Of a stretch of 64,000 nucleotides of DNA, positions 38,417 to 49,241 are shown in pieces. Under the pieces are notes generated by a model. That model had not been told where the DNA came from. It saw only the letters and a list, made by a program, of their open reading frames with translations, and made no database searches. The number at the start of each line of letters is the position of its first letter. Position 1 is the first letter of the stretch. The DNA comes from Candidatus Coxiella mudrowiae (GTDB lineage Bacteria; Pseudomonadota; Gammaproteobacteria; Coxiellales; Coxiellaceae), in NCBI GenBank assembly GCA_001077715.1, contig CP011126.1:930001-994000 (forward strand), written 5' to 3'. Made by a program: the position numbers and the translations under genes.

Positions 38417-38782
38417 TTATTGATTTTCTTTCAGAGTTTTTTCACATAACCGCTCAATTAGAAATGCAGCATGAATTTCGAGTGCCGACAAATTCAGAGC
38501 ATTTTGTATTTGAATTGCAGTTAATTGTTTAGCTTCTTCAAAGGTTTTGTTTTCAAGCCAGCGACAGACATATTCACAAGCCGCAATGGCGGTAACAGAC
38601 CCATAAGCCTGAAATTTCGCTTCTTTTATTTTAGTCTGATCATAACGGACATAAAGCCTAAATAAGTAACCTTGCTCGCGAGTCCCTATTTCTCCCTGCT
38701 TTACCTGAGGATCTGCCTCTTGCAATATTCCTACATGTTGCGTATCCAAAAAATAATCTAAAACTTCATTAGAATAACGCAT
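38417..38782 (-). CDS. IscU-like protein lacking all cluster-ligand cysteines
   Basis: A 121-residue protein that aligns along its length with IscU (MRYSNEVLDYF, GTREQGYLFRLYV, KFQAYGSVTAIAA, LEIHAAFLIERL). IscU assembles Fe-S clusters on three Cys plus Asp39 and His105. Here the Cys37 position is Gln37, Asp39 is Tyr39, Cys63 is replaced in GSVTA, and Cys106 is Ala105; only the His (104) remains. Cys69, Cys73 and Cys113 are elsewhere. It lies 8 nt after a cysteine desulfurase gene. It cannot be a classical scaffold; perhaps it serves as a desulfurase partner or regulator. The frame is undamaged, so it is probably under selection. Confidence 0.8.
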   Translation of the reverse strand: MRYSNEVLDYFLDTQHVGILQEADPQVKQGEIGTREQGYLFRLYVRYDQTKIKEAKFQAYGSVTAIAACEYVCRWLENKTFEEAKQLTAIQIQNALNLSALEIHAAFLIERLCEKTLKENQ

Positions 38783-38790
38783 GACTTGAT

Positions 38791-39984
38791 CTAATTGATT
38801 AACTTTTTCTTAACCTTCTCCCAAAGAGGAGACATTTCGCGCAAGCGATTCACTTGCTCCACAATATGGACAATCGCTGCATCGATTTCCTCTTTAGTAG
38901 TAAATCGTCCCAAGCTAATGCGAATAGAATTATAAGCTTCTTCTCGGTTTAACCCCATTGCCAATAATACGTGAGAGGGATTAGGATTTGCAGAATTGCA
39001 CGCTGAGCCACTCGAAATTGCTACTTTTTGTAATCTTACCATTAACGATTCACCTTCCACTCCATCAAATCGAACATTCAGACATCCGGGAATTCGTGGA
39101 GCTGTTTCAGCATTCAGGTGAACACCATCCAACTGGGATAGCCCTAACCATAACCGATCACGAAACTGAGTAATATTTTTTGCATCATCTATCATGCGTT
39201 CTTGAGCTAAGGCAAAAGCTTTACCCATACCCACAATCTGATGTGTGGCCAACGTTCCTGAACGTAAACCTTTTTCATGGCCGCCCCCATGAATTAAAGG
39301 TTCTAAGCGGACGCGAGGAGTGCGGCGCACATATAAAGCTCCAATACCTTTTGGCCCGTAAAGTTTATGGCCCGAAAAAGACATTAAATCGACTTGCATA
39401 TAATTTAAATCAATAGGAACTTTACCTGCACTCTGCGCAGCATCTACATGAAAAAGGACGCCGTGTCGGCGCGTGATTTCACCAATAGCAGCAATATCTT
39501 GAATAACGCCAGTTTCATTATTGACATGCATAAAGGACGCTAAAATTGTATCCGAACGAATAGTGGCTTCAAATTGGGCCAAATTTAATAAGCCATCACC
39601 TTGAGGATTTAAATAGGTGACTTCAAAACCTTTAGAAGAGAGATAAGCACACGTGTCCAGTACAGCCTTATGTTCCGTGCTTGTAGTAATGATATGCTTA
39701 CCTTTACGATGGTAAAAAGAGGCCGCTCCCTTGAGGGCCAAATTATCTGATTCCGTTGCGCCGGAAGTCCAAACAATTTCTTTAGGATCGGCATTTACTA
39801 ACTTCGCAACAGACTCGCGTGCTTTATTGATTAATTCTCGCGCACTCCATCCATAAGCATGACTTTCGGAAGCGGGATTTCCGAAAATTCCTTCCTTAGT
39901 TAAACAGGCTATCATTTCCTGCACTACAATGGGATCGACGAACGTAGTCGCCATATAATCGAAATAAATAGGTAATGCCATCAT
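38791..39984 (-). CDS. Cysteine desulfurase (IscS/NifS family)
   Basis: PLP enzyme that removes sulfur from cysteine to form an enzyme persulfide. The 397-residue protein shows [12 protein letters not shown] at the N-terminus, [29 protein letters not shown], and the PLP Lys in [12 protein letters not shown] (about residue 206). The mobile-loop Cys lies in [16 protein letters not shown] (about residue 328), matching IscS Cys328 with Thr to Asn after it. The start ATG overlaps the transporter stop (ATGATG), so the two are coupled. A canonical iscR-iscS-iscU-iscA cluster is not present here, so this may be a second desulfurase; I leave the symbol open. Confidence 0.9.
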   Translation of the reverse strand: MMALPIYFDYMATTFVDPIVVQEMIACLTKEGIFGNPASESHAYGWSARELINKARESVAKLVNADPKEIVWTSGATESDNLALKGAASFYHRKGKHIITTSTEHKAVLDTCAYLSSKGFEVTYLNPQGDGLLNLAQFEATIRSDTILASFMHVNNETGVIQDIAAIGEITRRHGVLFHVDAAQSAGKVPIDLNYMQVDLMSFSGHKLYGPKGIGALYVRRTPRVRLEPLIHGGGHEKGLRSGTLATHQIVGMGKAFALAQERMIDDAKNITQFRDRLWLGLSQLDGVHLNAETAPRIPGCLNVRFDGVEGESLMVRLQKVAISSGSACNSANPNPSHVLLAMGLNREEAYNSIRISLGRFTTKEEIDAAIVHIVEQVNRLREMSPLWEKVKKKLIN

Positions 39985-41984
39985 TTCTGCCTAGTGCCAA
40001 TACGATAAAACCACGTACACAATGCTAAGAATACAAGGATCCCCAACACGCTCGCTATTGGAGAAAACCCTTGTCCTACTAACGCTAATGCATTAGCACT
40101 TCCCATTATAACAAACGGAATCGCTAAAATTACTCCCATCAAGGAGCTCCCTGCCACCATTCCGCAGGCCATTAATACTCCGTTTTGATGGCTAACCATT
40201 CTGCCCTCTTCCTCTGAACGTTCTTTTATCTGCCATGGCTTTTTAACTAAAAAACTTACCAACCCGCCGATGACTACAGGGGTAATTACCTCGGGGGGTA
40301 AATAAATACCCAAACCGACTGCCAAAGCAGGCAACCTAGAACTACGGCGCTTTAGAAATTCATCGATTGTGATAATAATGACAGCCACTATCCCACCAAC
40401 AATGATCATTCCCCAATTAAGATGACGGGTTAATACCCCCTGAGAAACAGCCGCCATTAAGCCCGCTTGAGGTGCTGCCAACATCTGGGAAGGATCCATT
40501 CCCGGACGTGGGTAAACACCACCCATGCCATAAGCATCGAATAGAAGTTGAAGCACGGGACCGATAACAAAAGCTGAAACGCCGACACCGATTGCCATCA
40601 TTAATTGTTGCCGCCAGGGCGTAGCCCCCACCATTTTACCCGCCTTAAGGTCTTGGATATTTTCTCCCGTAATCGAACCAATACCCGCAAGAATAGTAGC
40701 AATTACAATAACCACAGACGCAATATAATGTGCCTGCTCCGATTCGCGAACACGAAATATTAGTAAGAATAAAAATGAAAGCAACAAAATAGCAGTAATC
40801 AAAAGACCTGATAAAGGATTGTTGCTTGATCCTACTAATCCACAAAAATAACTCGATATGGTTGCTAAAAGAAAGCCAATAATTACTACATAAATAACCG
40901 AAATAAAAGTTACAACCCATAAATAATCGACAGTTGCTACAATATGTGCTCGATGTAAATAATAGAAAGTATAAAAAAATAATGAAGCGGCAATAACTAA
41001 AACACCGACAACAACCCACATCGGTGGCATATCCATTTCAGTTCGTAAGCGCTTACCCAAACCTCCTTCTAAACCTTCTCGAAAACCAATAAAAGAAAGA
41101 CGCATTCTTTTTGCAATAAGTTTCAATAATCGAAATAATGTCCATATTCCGCCGACGAGCATTGTCCCTACGCCGACAAAACGCAAATGCGTATCCCACA
41201 ACTGCGTAGCTGCATCATAAGCTGAAGTTACATTGGCAGGTAATCCATAATAAAGTCCGATAAAAGGCAATAGGATTAACCAACCTACAAAAGCTCCGGT
41301 AAACAAACTCACGGCTACTTCAAAACCCACAATAAACCCTGCCGCTAAAGTGGCAGGAGTAAAACCTACCGAAAAACCAAAAATAGTTCTCCCCATAAAT
41401 GTCCACATTTGCAAACTATCAGTGACCACTTTTAAACCAATTTGTGCAAAAGCTACTAGCCCACCGACTAAGCCGCCCTGAGCCAATAATTTCAGTCCGG
41501 CTTTTCCTTGTGCACTCATTCTGAGAACATTTCCGATAGCCGTTCCTTCAGGAAAATGTAAGGCAGGGAGATTAAGCATGATTCGACGCAAAGGAACAGC
41601 AAATAAAACCCCTAAAAGTCCCCCTAGTAAAGTAATAATAGCCGTCTCCCAATAAGAAAAACCTTTCCAAATATGGAGAAAAATCATAGCCGGTAACACG
41701 AAGGCTATAGCAGCTGCAACACCTTCCCCCGCAGAAGCTGCTGTTTGAATTAAATTACTTTCTAAAACATTATGTTTTTTAAACAGCCGTAAAATTCCTA
41801 ATGCAAATACTGATGCGGGTATGGAAGCAGAAATGGTGGTCCCAATTTTTAAAGCAAGATAAGCGTTGGCTGCCGATAAAATAACAGCAAGAAGAATAGA
41901 TAATATAATGGCTTTAAAAGTAAATTCTGGCAGTTGAGTAGAAGCTGGGATTAATGGTTCATTTTCTCTATTAGTATCATTCAC
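39981..41984 (-). CDS. OPT-family oligopeptide transporter
   Basis: Large inner-membrane transporter of the OPT family, whose members import peptides, glutathione or metal chelates. The 667-residue protein has about 14-16 hydrophobic helices. The N-terminal [28 protein letters not shown] and [17 protein letters not shown] are typical of bacterial members. [22 protein letters not shown] and [16 protein letters not shown] are also conserved blocks. It starts at ATG 41984 and ends overlapping the cysteine desulfurase start by 4 nt, so the three genes form one coupled unit. Full length and undamaged. The substrate cannot be read from sequence; the neighbouring sulfur enzymes suggest a Cys-containing peptide, which is inference. 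Confidence 0.88.
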   Translation of the reverse strand: MNDTNRENEPLIPASTQLPEFTFKAIILSILLAVILSAANAYLALKIGTTISASIPASVFALGILRLFKKHNVLESNLIQTAASAGEGVAAAIAFVLPAMIFLHIWKGFSYWETAIITLLGGLLGVLFAVPLRRIMLNLPALHFPEGTAIGNVLRMSAQGKAGLKLLAQGGLVGGLVAFAQIGLKVVTDSLQMWTFMGRTIFGFSVGFTPATLAAGFIVGFEVAVSLFTGAFVGWLILLPFIGLYYGLPANVTSAYDAATQLWDTHLRFVGVGTMLVGGIWTLFRLLKLIAKRMRLSFIGFREGLEGGLGKRLRTEMDMPPMWVVVGVLVIAASLFFYTFYYLHRAHIVATVDYLWVVTFISVIYVVIIGFLLATISSYFCGLVGSSNNPLSGLLITAILLLSFLFLLIFRVRESEQAHYIASVVIVIATILAGIGSITGENIQDLKAGKMVGATPWRQQLMMAIGVGVSAFVIGPVLQLLFDAYGMGGVYPRPGMDPSQMLAAPQAGLMAAVSQGVLTRHLNWGMIIVGGIVAVIIITIDEFLKRRSSRLPALAVGLGIYLPPEVITPVVIGGLVSFLVKKPWQIKERSEEEGRMVSHQNGVLMACGMVAGSSLMGVILAIPFVIMGSANALALVGQGFSPIASVLGILVFLALCTWFYRIGTRQK

Positions 41985-42021
41985 TGATATTTCCTTAACT
42001 AAAATAGGAATAAGATTTTAA

Positions 42022-42795
42022 CAGTAATTGTCTCGTCTATAAATAGTACTTAGGATGCCTCAAATAATACTTAGGATGCCTCGTAAAATATTCAACTCAG
42101 TTTCATCAATCTCAGCGCGGTTGAAGAGACGCTTTAACCTTTTCATAAGCATTTTGGGTTGCTTAATATCTATAAATTTAACCGCTTAGTTAACGGCTAT
42201 TAGCGTTTTTTCCAAATGATGATAAAATCCAGACATTTGTTCGGCAGTTGCTTTTTCGGTTAAATTTTTCTGATGGTTTTTTGCTTTCCTTCTAATTGAA
42301 GGAAGCCATGCACATTTCATACGTAATAATTTGCACAGCTTGCGCTAAATTTAAAGAGCTGAATTCTTTTTCGGCTGGTATTGTCACATGATAATGACAA
42401 TAAGAAAGCTCTTCATTTGTTAAGACATGATCGTTCCCGCCCAAATACGATCGCTATATTTCACCCACCTGTGTAACAACTTGTTTACCACACCGCCGTA
42501 CGGTTTTCAGAGGCCATGTCAATGTATGATCTCGGGCGCTGCTTCCATACACAGAATTACAACCCTTGAGTACTGTATTTAAATCATCGACCACAATGGC
42601 TTGAGCCAAGATATCATCTGCCCCTGCCGCCCAAGCTGTAGCCTGCTCATGCGGAAAAATTCCGGTTGAACCAAGTACAATCTTGAGAAGCCCATGTTTT
42701 TCATAGCTCGAACAGTGGCACCGATATTTCCAGGATGGCTAAGGTTAACCAAAACTATTCGAATGTGATTAAATATCGCGGAATCATAACATTAG
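42022..42795 (-). pseudogene. trmJ: tRNA Cm32/Um32 methyltransferase TrmJ, decayed
   Basis: SPOUT methyltransferase that methylates the ribose of nucleotide 32. Reading leftwards, [15 protein letters not shown]-like sequence near 42700 (family GAAARAMKNMGL) and [14 protein letters not shown] are followed by AAPEIIH near 42530. [10 protein letters not shown], the SAM-site motif (family VFGRERSGL), is near 42455. LSYDNTSRK or, in frame, SQYQP follows near 42370. The C-terminal domain includes MSGFYHHLEKTLIAVN near 42230 and KMLMKRLKRLFNRAEIDETELNILRGIL near 42150-42075. Many stops. The gap 42796-42940 separates it from suhB. Confidence 0.85.
42041..42082. repeat. Tandem duplication, 21 bp x 2, adding a stop to trmJ
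   Basis: Two copies of a 21-bp unit (AAATAGTACTTAGGATGCCTC, one mismatch). On the coding strand the trmJ C-terminus reads RGILSII-stop, then GILSTIYRRDNYC. Removing one copy gives RGILSTIYRRDNYC without the stop. Confidence 0.9.
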
Positions 42796-42943
42796 CCTCC
42801 CTATTGATAAAAGCAAGGAGAGGAAAAATTCCTAAGCCAGAAGCCATAATCAGAACTTCCTAGTAAAAATCTAGGTTACTTTTAAAGGCATAAGTCACAT
42901 GTTATCATTCTAAACCCTATGACTACCCTAAGGAAGTACACTT

Positions 42944-43765
42944 ATGCACCCAATGCTTAATATCGCTGTTCAAGCTGCCCGCAACGCCGCACGCATCATT
43001 GTTCGTTTTGTAGACAGACTCGATACGGTCGATGTTAAAGAAAAACATCAAAATGATTTCGTTACCCAAGTAGATCAACTTTCCGAACAAGAAATTATTC
43101 AGACTATTCAGAAGGCATATCCGGACCACACTATCTTAGCTGAAGAATCGGGTCTTCATAAATCTAAAAATGATTTCATCTGGATTATTGACCCTTTAGA
43201 TGGCACTATTAACTTCATTCACGGTTTTCCTCAAATAGCAATATCTATTGCTTTAAAGTATCGAGATAAATTGAGTGTAGCGGTTGTATATGACCCTCTC
43301 CGTCAAGAATTATTTACCGCTACCCAAGGGGGCGGTGCTCAATTAAATAATCGTAAAATCCGGGTTAGCACTCGCACAAAAATAAACGAAGCGCTTGTTG
43401 GTACGGGTTTTCATTTTAAAGAAAAGGCACTTTTTCAAACATATCTTAAACTTTTTGAAACTATTTTTCCTCAAACTGCAAGTGTTCGCCGTTCAGGTGC
43501 AGCCGCTTTAGATTTAGCCTATGTAGCAGCTGGACGTTTAGATGGTTTTTGGGAAATGGCCTTAAAACCATGGGACATGGCCGCGGGAATTTTACTCATT
43601 ACCGAAGCAGGCGGTTTTGTAGGTGATTTTCAAGGAAAAAATGATTATATGGAAAATGGAAATTTAATCGGCGGTAATCCTAAAATTTATAAAACCCTAC
43701 ACGAATTAATTTTAAAAAAGACAATTACCAATCATCAAATCGACCTTAATGACAGAAATAATTAG
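42944..43765 (+). CDS. suhB: Inositol-1-monophosphatase SuhB
   Basis: Mg-dependent phosphatase; in Escherichia coli SuhB also joins rRNA antitermination complexes. The 273-residue protein has the three metal-site motifs: AEESG (Glu67-Glu68), IDPLDGTINF (Asp83, Asp86) and KPWDMAAG (near residue 213). NFIHGFPQIAISIAL and SVRRSGAAALDLAYVAAGRLDGF are also typical. The start ATG 42944 has AAGGAAGT about 7 nt upstream. It is divergent from the trmJ remnant, a common pairing in gammaproteobacteria. Intact. Confidence 0.95.
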   Translation: MHPMLNIAVQAARNAARIIVRFVDRLDTVDVKEKHQNDFVTQVDQLSEQEIIQTIQKAYPDHTILAEESGLHKSKNDFIWIIDPLDGTINFIHGFPQIAISIALKYRDKLSVAVVYDPLRQELFTATQGGGAQLNNRKIRVSTRTKINEALVGTGFHFKEKALFQTYLKLFETIFPQTASVRRSGAAALDLAYVAAGRLDGFWEMALKPWDMAAGILLITEAGGFVGDFQGKNDYMENGNLIGGNPKIYKTLHELILKKTITNHQIDLNDRNN

Positions 43766-43819
43766 AAATAGTTTCTCGATTAGGCTCAAAATTTACTCTA
43801 TTTTTAATTCTTATGCAAA

Positions 43820-46788
43820 GAAACTGTGGCACAATTAATTTCTCCCGCATTTAACTCATCAATTGCTTGCATGTAATCAATATTAGGCCACAGGAGAAAT
43901 CCAATCAGTAGCTTTCTTCTATATGGAATGTTCCACCTTGTCTACAACGACTTTTTTGACACATTGATAAGGATACTCCGAAATGTTTGTCGATTGGTTC
44001 GTGATAACATTCAATTGCTTTTTGGCAAATTCATTACCTGAATCTGCAGTAGCTTCATAAAAACTAATAGCCCTAGCTCTGTCTACTAGCTCTATCTATT
44101 GGAACGCCCACTCCAAATTGATAAATATGATCTAAAGCGAGATTGGCTTCCGTGCTTCCTGGCTTTTACTGCTTTTTCGTAAATAAATACGAGGTGAATC
44201 TAAATCAATTTTCTGAGCCACCCCAGTTTCACTCATTAAACCCAATTGATACCATACGTTAGGATCATTTTGCTTTGCTGTCCATTTGAAAGCTTTTAAA
44301 GCTATCATCGGTTTGAAGCGAACGCCGAACCCTTTCAGATACATTTTTGCTATTTGAAGGGTGGCAGGAACAGACTCATACCGGGAGGCTTGCGCGTAGA
44401 CTTGAAAAGCTCTTTAGTAATTTACTGGAACTCCTTTGCCATACTCACTCATACATCAAACCTAAATTGTATAATACTTGAGGATTATTTGATTCAACAG
44501 CCACTGTATACCATTCTATTGCTTTAGCATAGTCGTAAGTCGTATTACTCATTTCATAAATAAAACCAAGACCAACTTCAAAAAAACATAATGTTGAGCT
44601 TCTGATTTCGTTAACCATTCAATAGCTTTATCCACACTACGATCTATCCCCTGCCCAAAAGTAATACATATTTCCCAATAAAAATTGAGCAATCAGATTC
44701 CCTTGATCTACAGATTTTTGGTACCACTCTAAAGCCTTTTGATAATTTTTTTTAAAAAACGATTCCATGTTCGTTTATAAATCCTAACTTTAATTCGGCA
44801 GCAGGATCTTCTTTTTCAGCTAATTGTTGATAAATATCCACCGCTTTTTTTTAAATCTTCGGAATCAGAAGGGCTAATCAAACAATAATCAGCTAATATT
44901 AACTTTATCGTAATGTTCCGCAGCCTTAATAAGGACAGACAAAAAGTTCTCTCCAGGTTTAACATAGAGATTTTGCTTTGCTAAGACCGCTAGATTATAG
45001 TGAGAAAAATCATTTCCTTGCTTTGAAGCCTTTTCTAATAAGTGGATACCTTCTTTCTGCTTCTGTTTCTCAGTAAGGTAATAAGTACCCAACATAAGTT
45101 CAGCAATCGCATTGTTTTCTTCAGAATTTTTTTTTAAAAAACTCCATAGCTCTTCTTTATATGACTATTAATTCCAATACCACAATCATATAAAATAGCC
45201 AAATAACATCATCAACTTCGTATCTCTTAAACTAGTCGCTTTTTTAACACTCTCGATGAGTTTTTCAGATTCGGGAATTAATTTCTTTTGCTACATATAA
45301 AAATAACCCAATGCAATATTTGCATTTGTTATACCTTCTTCTGCAGCTTTCTGATAAAGCTTATAGACGAGGGATAAATTCTTTCTTTGTAGGGAAACAT
45401 TATTGCTAGGGTTAAGCAATCCACTTAAATAAAGTTCTGCCAAACGAAAAGCAGCCACTGGTATAAGCTACTATTAACAGTCAGATTATACATTACCTTT
45501 GCGTTATCAAAATTATTAAAAATAGTTTTCCCTTTCACCTTAATACAATATTCATAAATAGTGCCCGAAAAAAACTGTGCCTGGGAATTTCCCTTTAGAG
45601 CTGATTGGATGAGCCAATTAATCGCTTTCTCATAGTCTTGGGAAACGACTTTCCCTTGTAAATAGAACAGACCTAGTTCATATTCATCTTTAAAGTCTTC
45701 TTGCTCAGAAAATTTTAGATAGTACTGAAAAGCAGTCTGCGAATCTTTTTATACTCCGAAACCATTATCATACATATCTGTCCTAATTTAAACAGCGTTT
45801 GAGGATTTTCAAAATAAGCCTGGCTTGATTAGTAATTTAAAAGCTTGCTGATAATTAACTACACCAACGGGTACTTAAAAGTATAATAAAAGACTACCAA
45901 TTCAACATTTTCTTTTTGGTAATTAAATCGTATCATATAACTTAAGATTTTTCCGGCGATATATTTTGAGGTTCTGTTAAATTAAAATTTAATTTAACAA
46001 TAGAAGCTTTATGAGGGTTATAGGGCGCGGCGTCATGGTTAAGGAATTTGAAGTTCCCGCAATTTAAGAATCTTTTGTTTTCACTCCATTAATTTTCTGT
46101 AGTTTCTAATTAGCTCGTTTGCTACCGTTTGAAGAAGCTTTTTCTAACCACTCAAATTGCTTCTATCTTATCTTTTCTATCTTTGCTTTCATAAAGAATA
46201 TTACTTAGTAAATATTGAGCTTCAGGATAATTATGCTTTTCAGCTGCTTTCATGCGCTAAATCCTTCCCATCCGTTTATCACCCAGATGTTTACTGGATA
46301 AAAAAATCTTTTCTAATTGGTACTCCGCCAACGGAATATCACTTTTCGCTGCTCCAACAATATATTTTTTTGCTAGATCTTTATTTTTTTAACTCCCCAT
46401 CCATATAGATAACTAACTAATGCCAGTAAATAATTGGGCATTGGTATCTGCTGCTTTTCTAAAAAAGAAGAGCATTTTCTAAATTTTTTTGTTCGGTAAA
46501 GTAATAATTTCCTAAATACAACTGAGCAGGCAAATATTTTTGATCTGCAGACTACGTCATTAACTCAAACCCATTAGAAAAATTTCTTCTAACGCCATAA
46601 CGATTCATGTATATCATGGCTAATGGCTAAATAGAAGAGCGCTTCACCATTTCTTTCTCAGAAAGTTCTTTCAAACCTTTTTCAGCAGCTTAGTAATTTC
46701 TTTAGTAATAATCTTGAAAAACTAAGTTATTTTCTCCAAATCTTGATGAAGATAAAAACAATAACATGAGAAGGCTTAATAACCTTTT
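43820..46788 (-). pseudogene. enhC: EnhC-like Sel1/TPR-repeat protein, decayed
   Basis: Large exported repeat protein; in Legionella EnhC promotes host-cell entry and intracellular growth, and it inhibits the lytic transglycosylase Slt. The start at 46788 has a signal peptide (MKRLLSLLMLLFLSSSRFG). Sel1-like repeats recur for almost 3 kb in all three frames, for example WYQLGLMSETGVAQKIDL (44132-44344) and GIHLLEKASKQGNDFSHYNLAVLAKQ (44889-45095). Dozens of stops and shifts occur. A 13-bp duplication at 44073-44098 breaks the last repeat. Its neighbours include an enhA-type remnant, supporting the call. Confidence 0.8.
44073..44098. repeat. Tandem duplication, 13 bp x 2, frameshifting enhC
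   Basis: Two copies of a 13-bp unit (CTAGCTCTGTCTA and the same with one mismatch). Removing one restores IDRARAISFYEATADSGNEF in the enhC remnant. Confidence 0.85.
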
Positions 46789-46879
46789 CATATTAGTCGT
46801 CATTTATATCGCTGTTATCTGCTACCATTTTTTCTTTGGATCTATCAATAAAATCCCATGCCACCGCATGGCACTAACC

Positions 46880-47235
46880 ACTCCGTTAGCAGAATCAATA
46901 TTTTTAATCCCAATAATTTCCTTGATTATTATCGCTAAATCGAGTCCATGGAAATTTACATATATCCAATACTTCCCTACAATCAATCACTTTAAATTTC
47001 AAGAGATCACTTCCCTCATTGGTACAAATGTATTTCAATCTCTTCTGATTGGTCGATAGAACAGACCAATTATGAGGAGCTATAGTGGTATTGATATGAA
47101 TGATGTAAGGGTCTTCTCCCGTGCTGACCTGAAAGAGATTAACACCTTGATTAGAAATTTTATGAATAAAATAAACCGTTTTTTGGATGATATTGACCAG
47201 CAAGTTGCAGTACTAAATTATAATAATCAAATTTA
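46880..47235 (-). pseudogene. Possible EnhB-like protein remnant
   Basis: A 100-codon open stretch (46904-47203) between the enhC and enhA remnants on the same strand. It reads QVSTGEDPYIIHINTTIAPHN and KRLKYICTNEGSDLLKFKVIDC. A further shifted piece follows (HAVAWDFID). No start with a ribosome-binding site. Position between enhA and enhC is where Legionella has enhB; I make the link from position only, not from recognised sequence. Confidence 0.35.
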
Positions 47236-47349
47236 TATCTTACAGGATAACAACTATAAGGATAGCGGAGTATTTTTTCCTAAGCGCTGATCATCAGTCC
47301 ACTTAACTAGGGTTATTATTAATTTTCGATGGATTATGCTGATTTAACT

Positions 47350-48140
47350 CATTCCCTAATAGTTAGTTTTTCAATCACCACTTTTGTTCCTAAATGACTG
47401 TCTTTTGTTGCAATATCAACAAAATTTTCATTTAGCCATCATTTAGCATCTTGTTTAAATAAACGAACACAACCATAACTGTCTCAGTACTCTGTAACTT
47501 AATTAGAGCCATGAAGAGCAAATTCTTTATAAAAGAACATGCAATAGGGCATGATTGCTCCTCAACTCGTCTCTACCGGGAATACATTAGATTTGCATCC
47601 TTCTCTTTTTTTTATGAAAAACATAAAATATATCCGTAATGGTTAAAGGAACGATTAACGTCGTGAGAAAAGTTTTTTCTTGAAGAAATAGGACCCCCAT
47701 TTAACTAATTGAACTTGCTGATCATATAAGCTCCTCAGGCCAATTGATCTTGATTTACAATGATTAATTTTTCATCAGGTTTTTTAATTTGAAGTGGAAA
47801 TGGAGAAATACTATAAAGGTTCGTATTTTAAATCCTTTGGTACAACTATCGTTTTACCAGGATATAAAAAAGTATCCGTTCGGTTCAACCTTTGGACTAG
47901 ATCGCATTGATTTTCATCCGAAAACAAATTTTGCCAGGGTTACCCTTTTTGAACCTTGATGCACTCAAAACCAGGCTTGTTACATAATTGTGCTCCATAA
48001 GTTCCATAATAAGTTGCATTAGGAGAATCGTTGACAAAAACAGTTGATAAACCCAAAAGTGATATGAAGAATGTAATTATTGCCTTTACTATAGCCTTCA
48101 CCAATTTTTTATTCTCGATTAAAGATATAGCCAAAAATAC
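47350..48140 (-). pseudogene. EnhA-like L,D-transpeptidase, decayed
   Basis: Reading leftwards: a hydrophobic signal sequence near 48110-48050 (IVKAIITFFISLLGLS) is followed by CNKPGFECIKVQKG near 47960, then NLFSDENQCDLVQRLNRTDTFLYPGK and VVPKDL near 47850. This N-terminal module is typical of EnhA-type ErfK/YkuD proteins. The catalytic domain survives as IMPYCMF near 47555, ALHGSN near 47515 and SYGCVRLFKQDAKW near 47480-47440 (family SHGCVRL; the active Cys is kept but the flanking His is changed). The last readable piece is LGTKVVIEKLTI. Stops and shifts throughout. Confidence 0.75.
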
Positions 48141-48320
48141 TAAATTTTTCGAATTTCCAGCAAGGCAAGCACGCGCAGGAAGTTTCGTTATCATAAAAAA
48201 ATATGCTTTCGTCGTTCCGCGGATTGTACCAAAAATCAATTGTTTTATAAGAGTTTTCTTGATATGAGGACAGCCGTGGGAGGATGATTTTAAGAGCAGG
48301 TGAGAATGAAAAACTAACAA

Positions 48321-49241
48321 CTAAGGTAAATTATCTTCAATTTTTTTAGGGGAGCGAATGAGATGTTGTCGGTTAAGACCGAACGTAACGGCCAAGGAAC
48401 TGGCTATGTAGATGGAGGAGTAAGTCCCGATGATGATTCCGATGATTAAAGCCAAAGTAAAAGGTCGCAAGGTGGTACCACCAAAAATAAATAAAGCCAC
48501 CACAACAATTAATGTTAAACCTGAGGTCATAATGGTTCGGGATAAGGTTTGATTAATGGATAAATCTACAATTTCCATTGGAGTGCCACAACGAACTTTG
48601 CCGAAATTTTGGCGAATTCGATCATAAACTACGATAGTATCATTAAGGGAATAACCTATGACCGTTAAGACTGCTGCCAATACAATTAAATTAAATTCTA
48701 AATGGAAAAAAGAAAAAATTCCTAAAATTAATATGGGATCATGAATCAAAGCAATAGCAGCACTTAAAGCAAAGCGAAATTCGAAACGTAAAGCGATGTA
48801 AATCATAGTAGCAATTAAGCCTACAATGACAGCTAAAATCCCATTCGTCATTAATTGCTGCCCCACCTGCGGACCGATATAATCCAACGATCCAATAGTG
48901 CCACCGGGCATCGCTGCTATTAATTTTTCTTTGAGCTGCTCTTGGATTAACTCTTTGTGCGGCGCTATACGAACCAAAATATGACGAACATCATAAACCC
49001 GGACTACTGTTTGAGGAAAACCTTGATCCGCTAAATTTTTTCGAATCGCAGATGTATCAACCGGTTGCGCAAAACTCACTTCAACCTGAGTTCCTCCCGT
49101 AAAATCCAATCCTAAATTTAATCCATAAATAAAAATAGACATTATAGAAGCAAGAAAAATAATGGCTGAAAAAATACCAGCCCATTTACGTTGACGCATG
49201 AATGGAATTTTGGTATTAGCTTTAAAAAATTCCATTACCAT
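48321..49241 (-). CDS. secF: Protein translocase subunit SecF
   Basis: Inner-membrane partner of SecD that uses proton motive force to complete preprotein export. The 306-residue protein has six helices. TM1 is followed by YGLNLGLDFTGGTQVEVSFAQP. LDYIGPQVGQQL, ALRFEFRFALSAAIALIHD and LTVIGYSLNDTIVVYDRIRQNF carry the conserved blocks, including the TM4 region. The first ATG (49241) overlaps the secD end; a second ATG 6 nt later uses a TAATG junction. Either way it is coupled to secD. Slightly shorter than Escherichia coli SecF. Intact. Confidence 0.96.
   Translation of the reverse strand: MVMEFFKANTKIPFMRQRKWAGIFSAIIFLASIMSIFIYGLNLGLDFTGGTQVEVSFAQPVDTSAIRKNLADQGFPQTVVRVYDVRHILVRIAPHKELIQEQLKEKLIAAMPGGTIGSLDYIGPQVGQQLMTNGILAVIVGLIATMIYIALRFEFRFALSAAIALIHDPILILGIFSFFHLEFNLIVLAAVLTVIGYSLNDTIVVYDRIRQNFGKVRCGTPMEIVDLSINQTLSRTIMTSGLTLIVVVALFIFGGTTLRPFTLALIIGIIIGTYSSIYIASSLAVTFGLNRQHLIRSPKKIEDNLP

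Noticed and set aside
46766-47290. Plus-strand frames of 72-97 codons
   Set aside because: They overlap the enhC signal peptide and the minus-strand open stretch, and they lack ribosome-binding sites and recognisable motifs.
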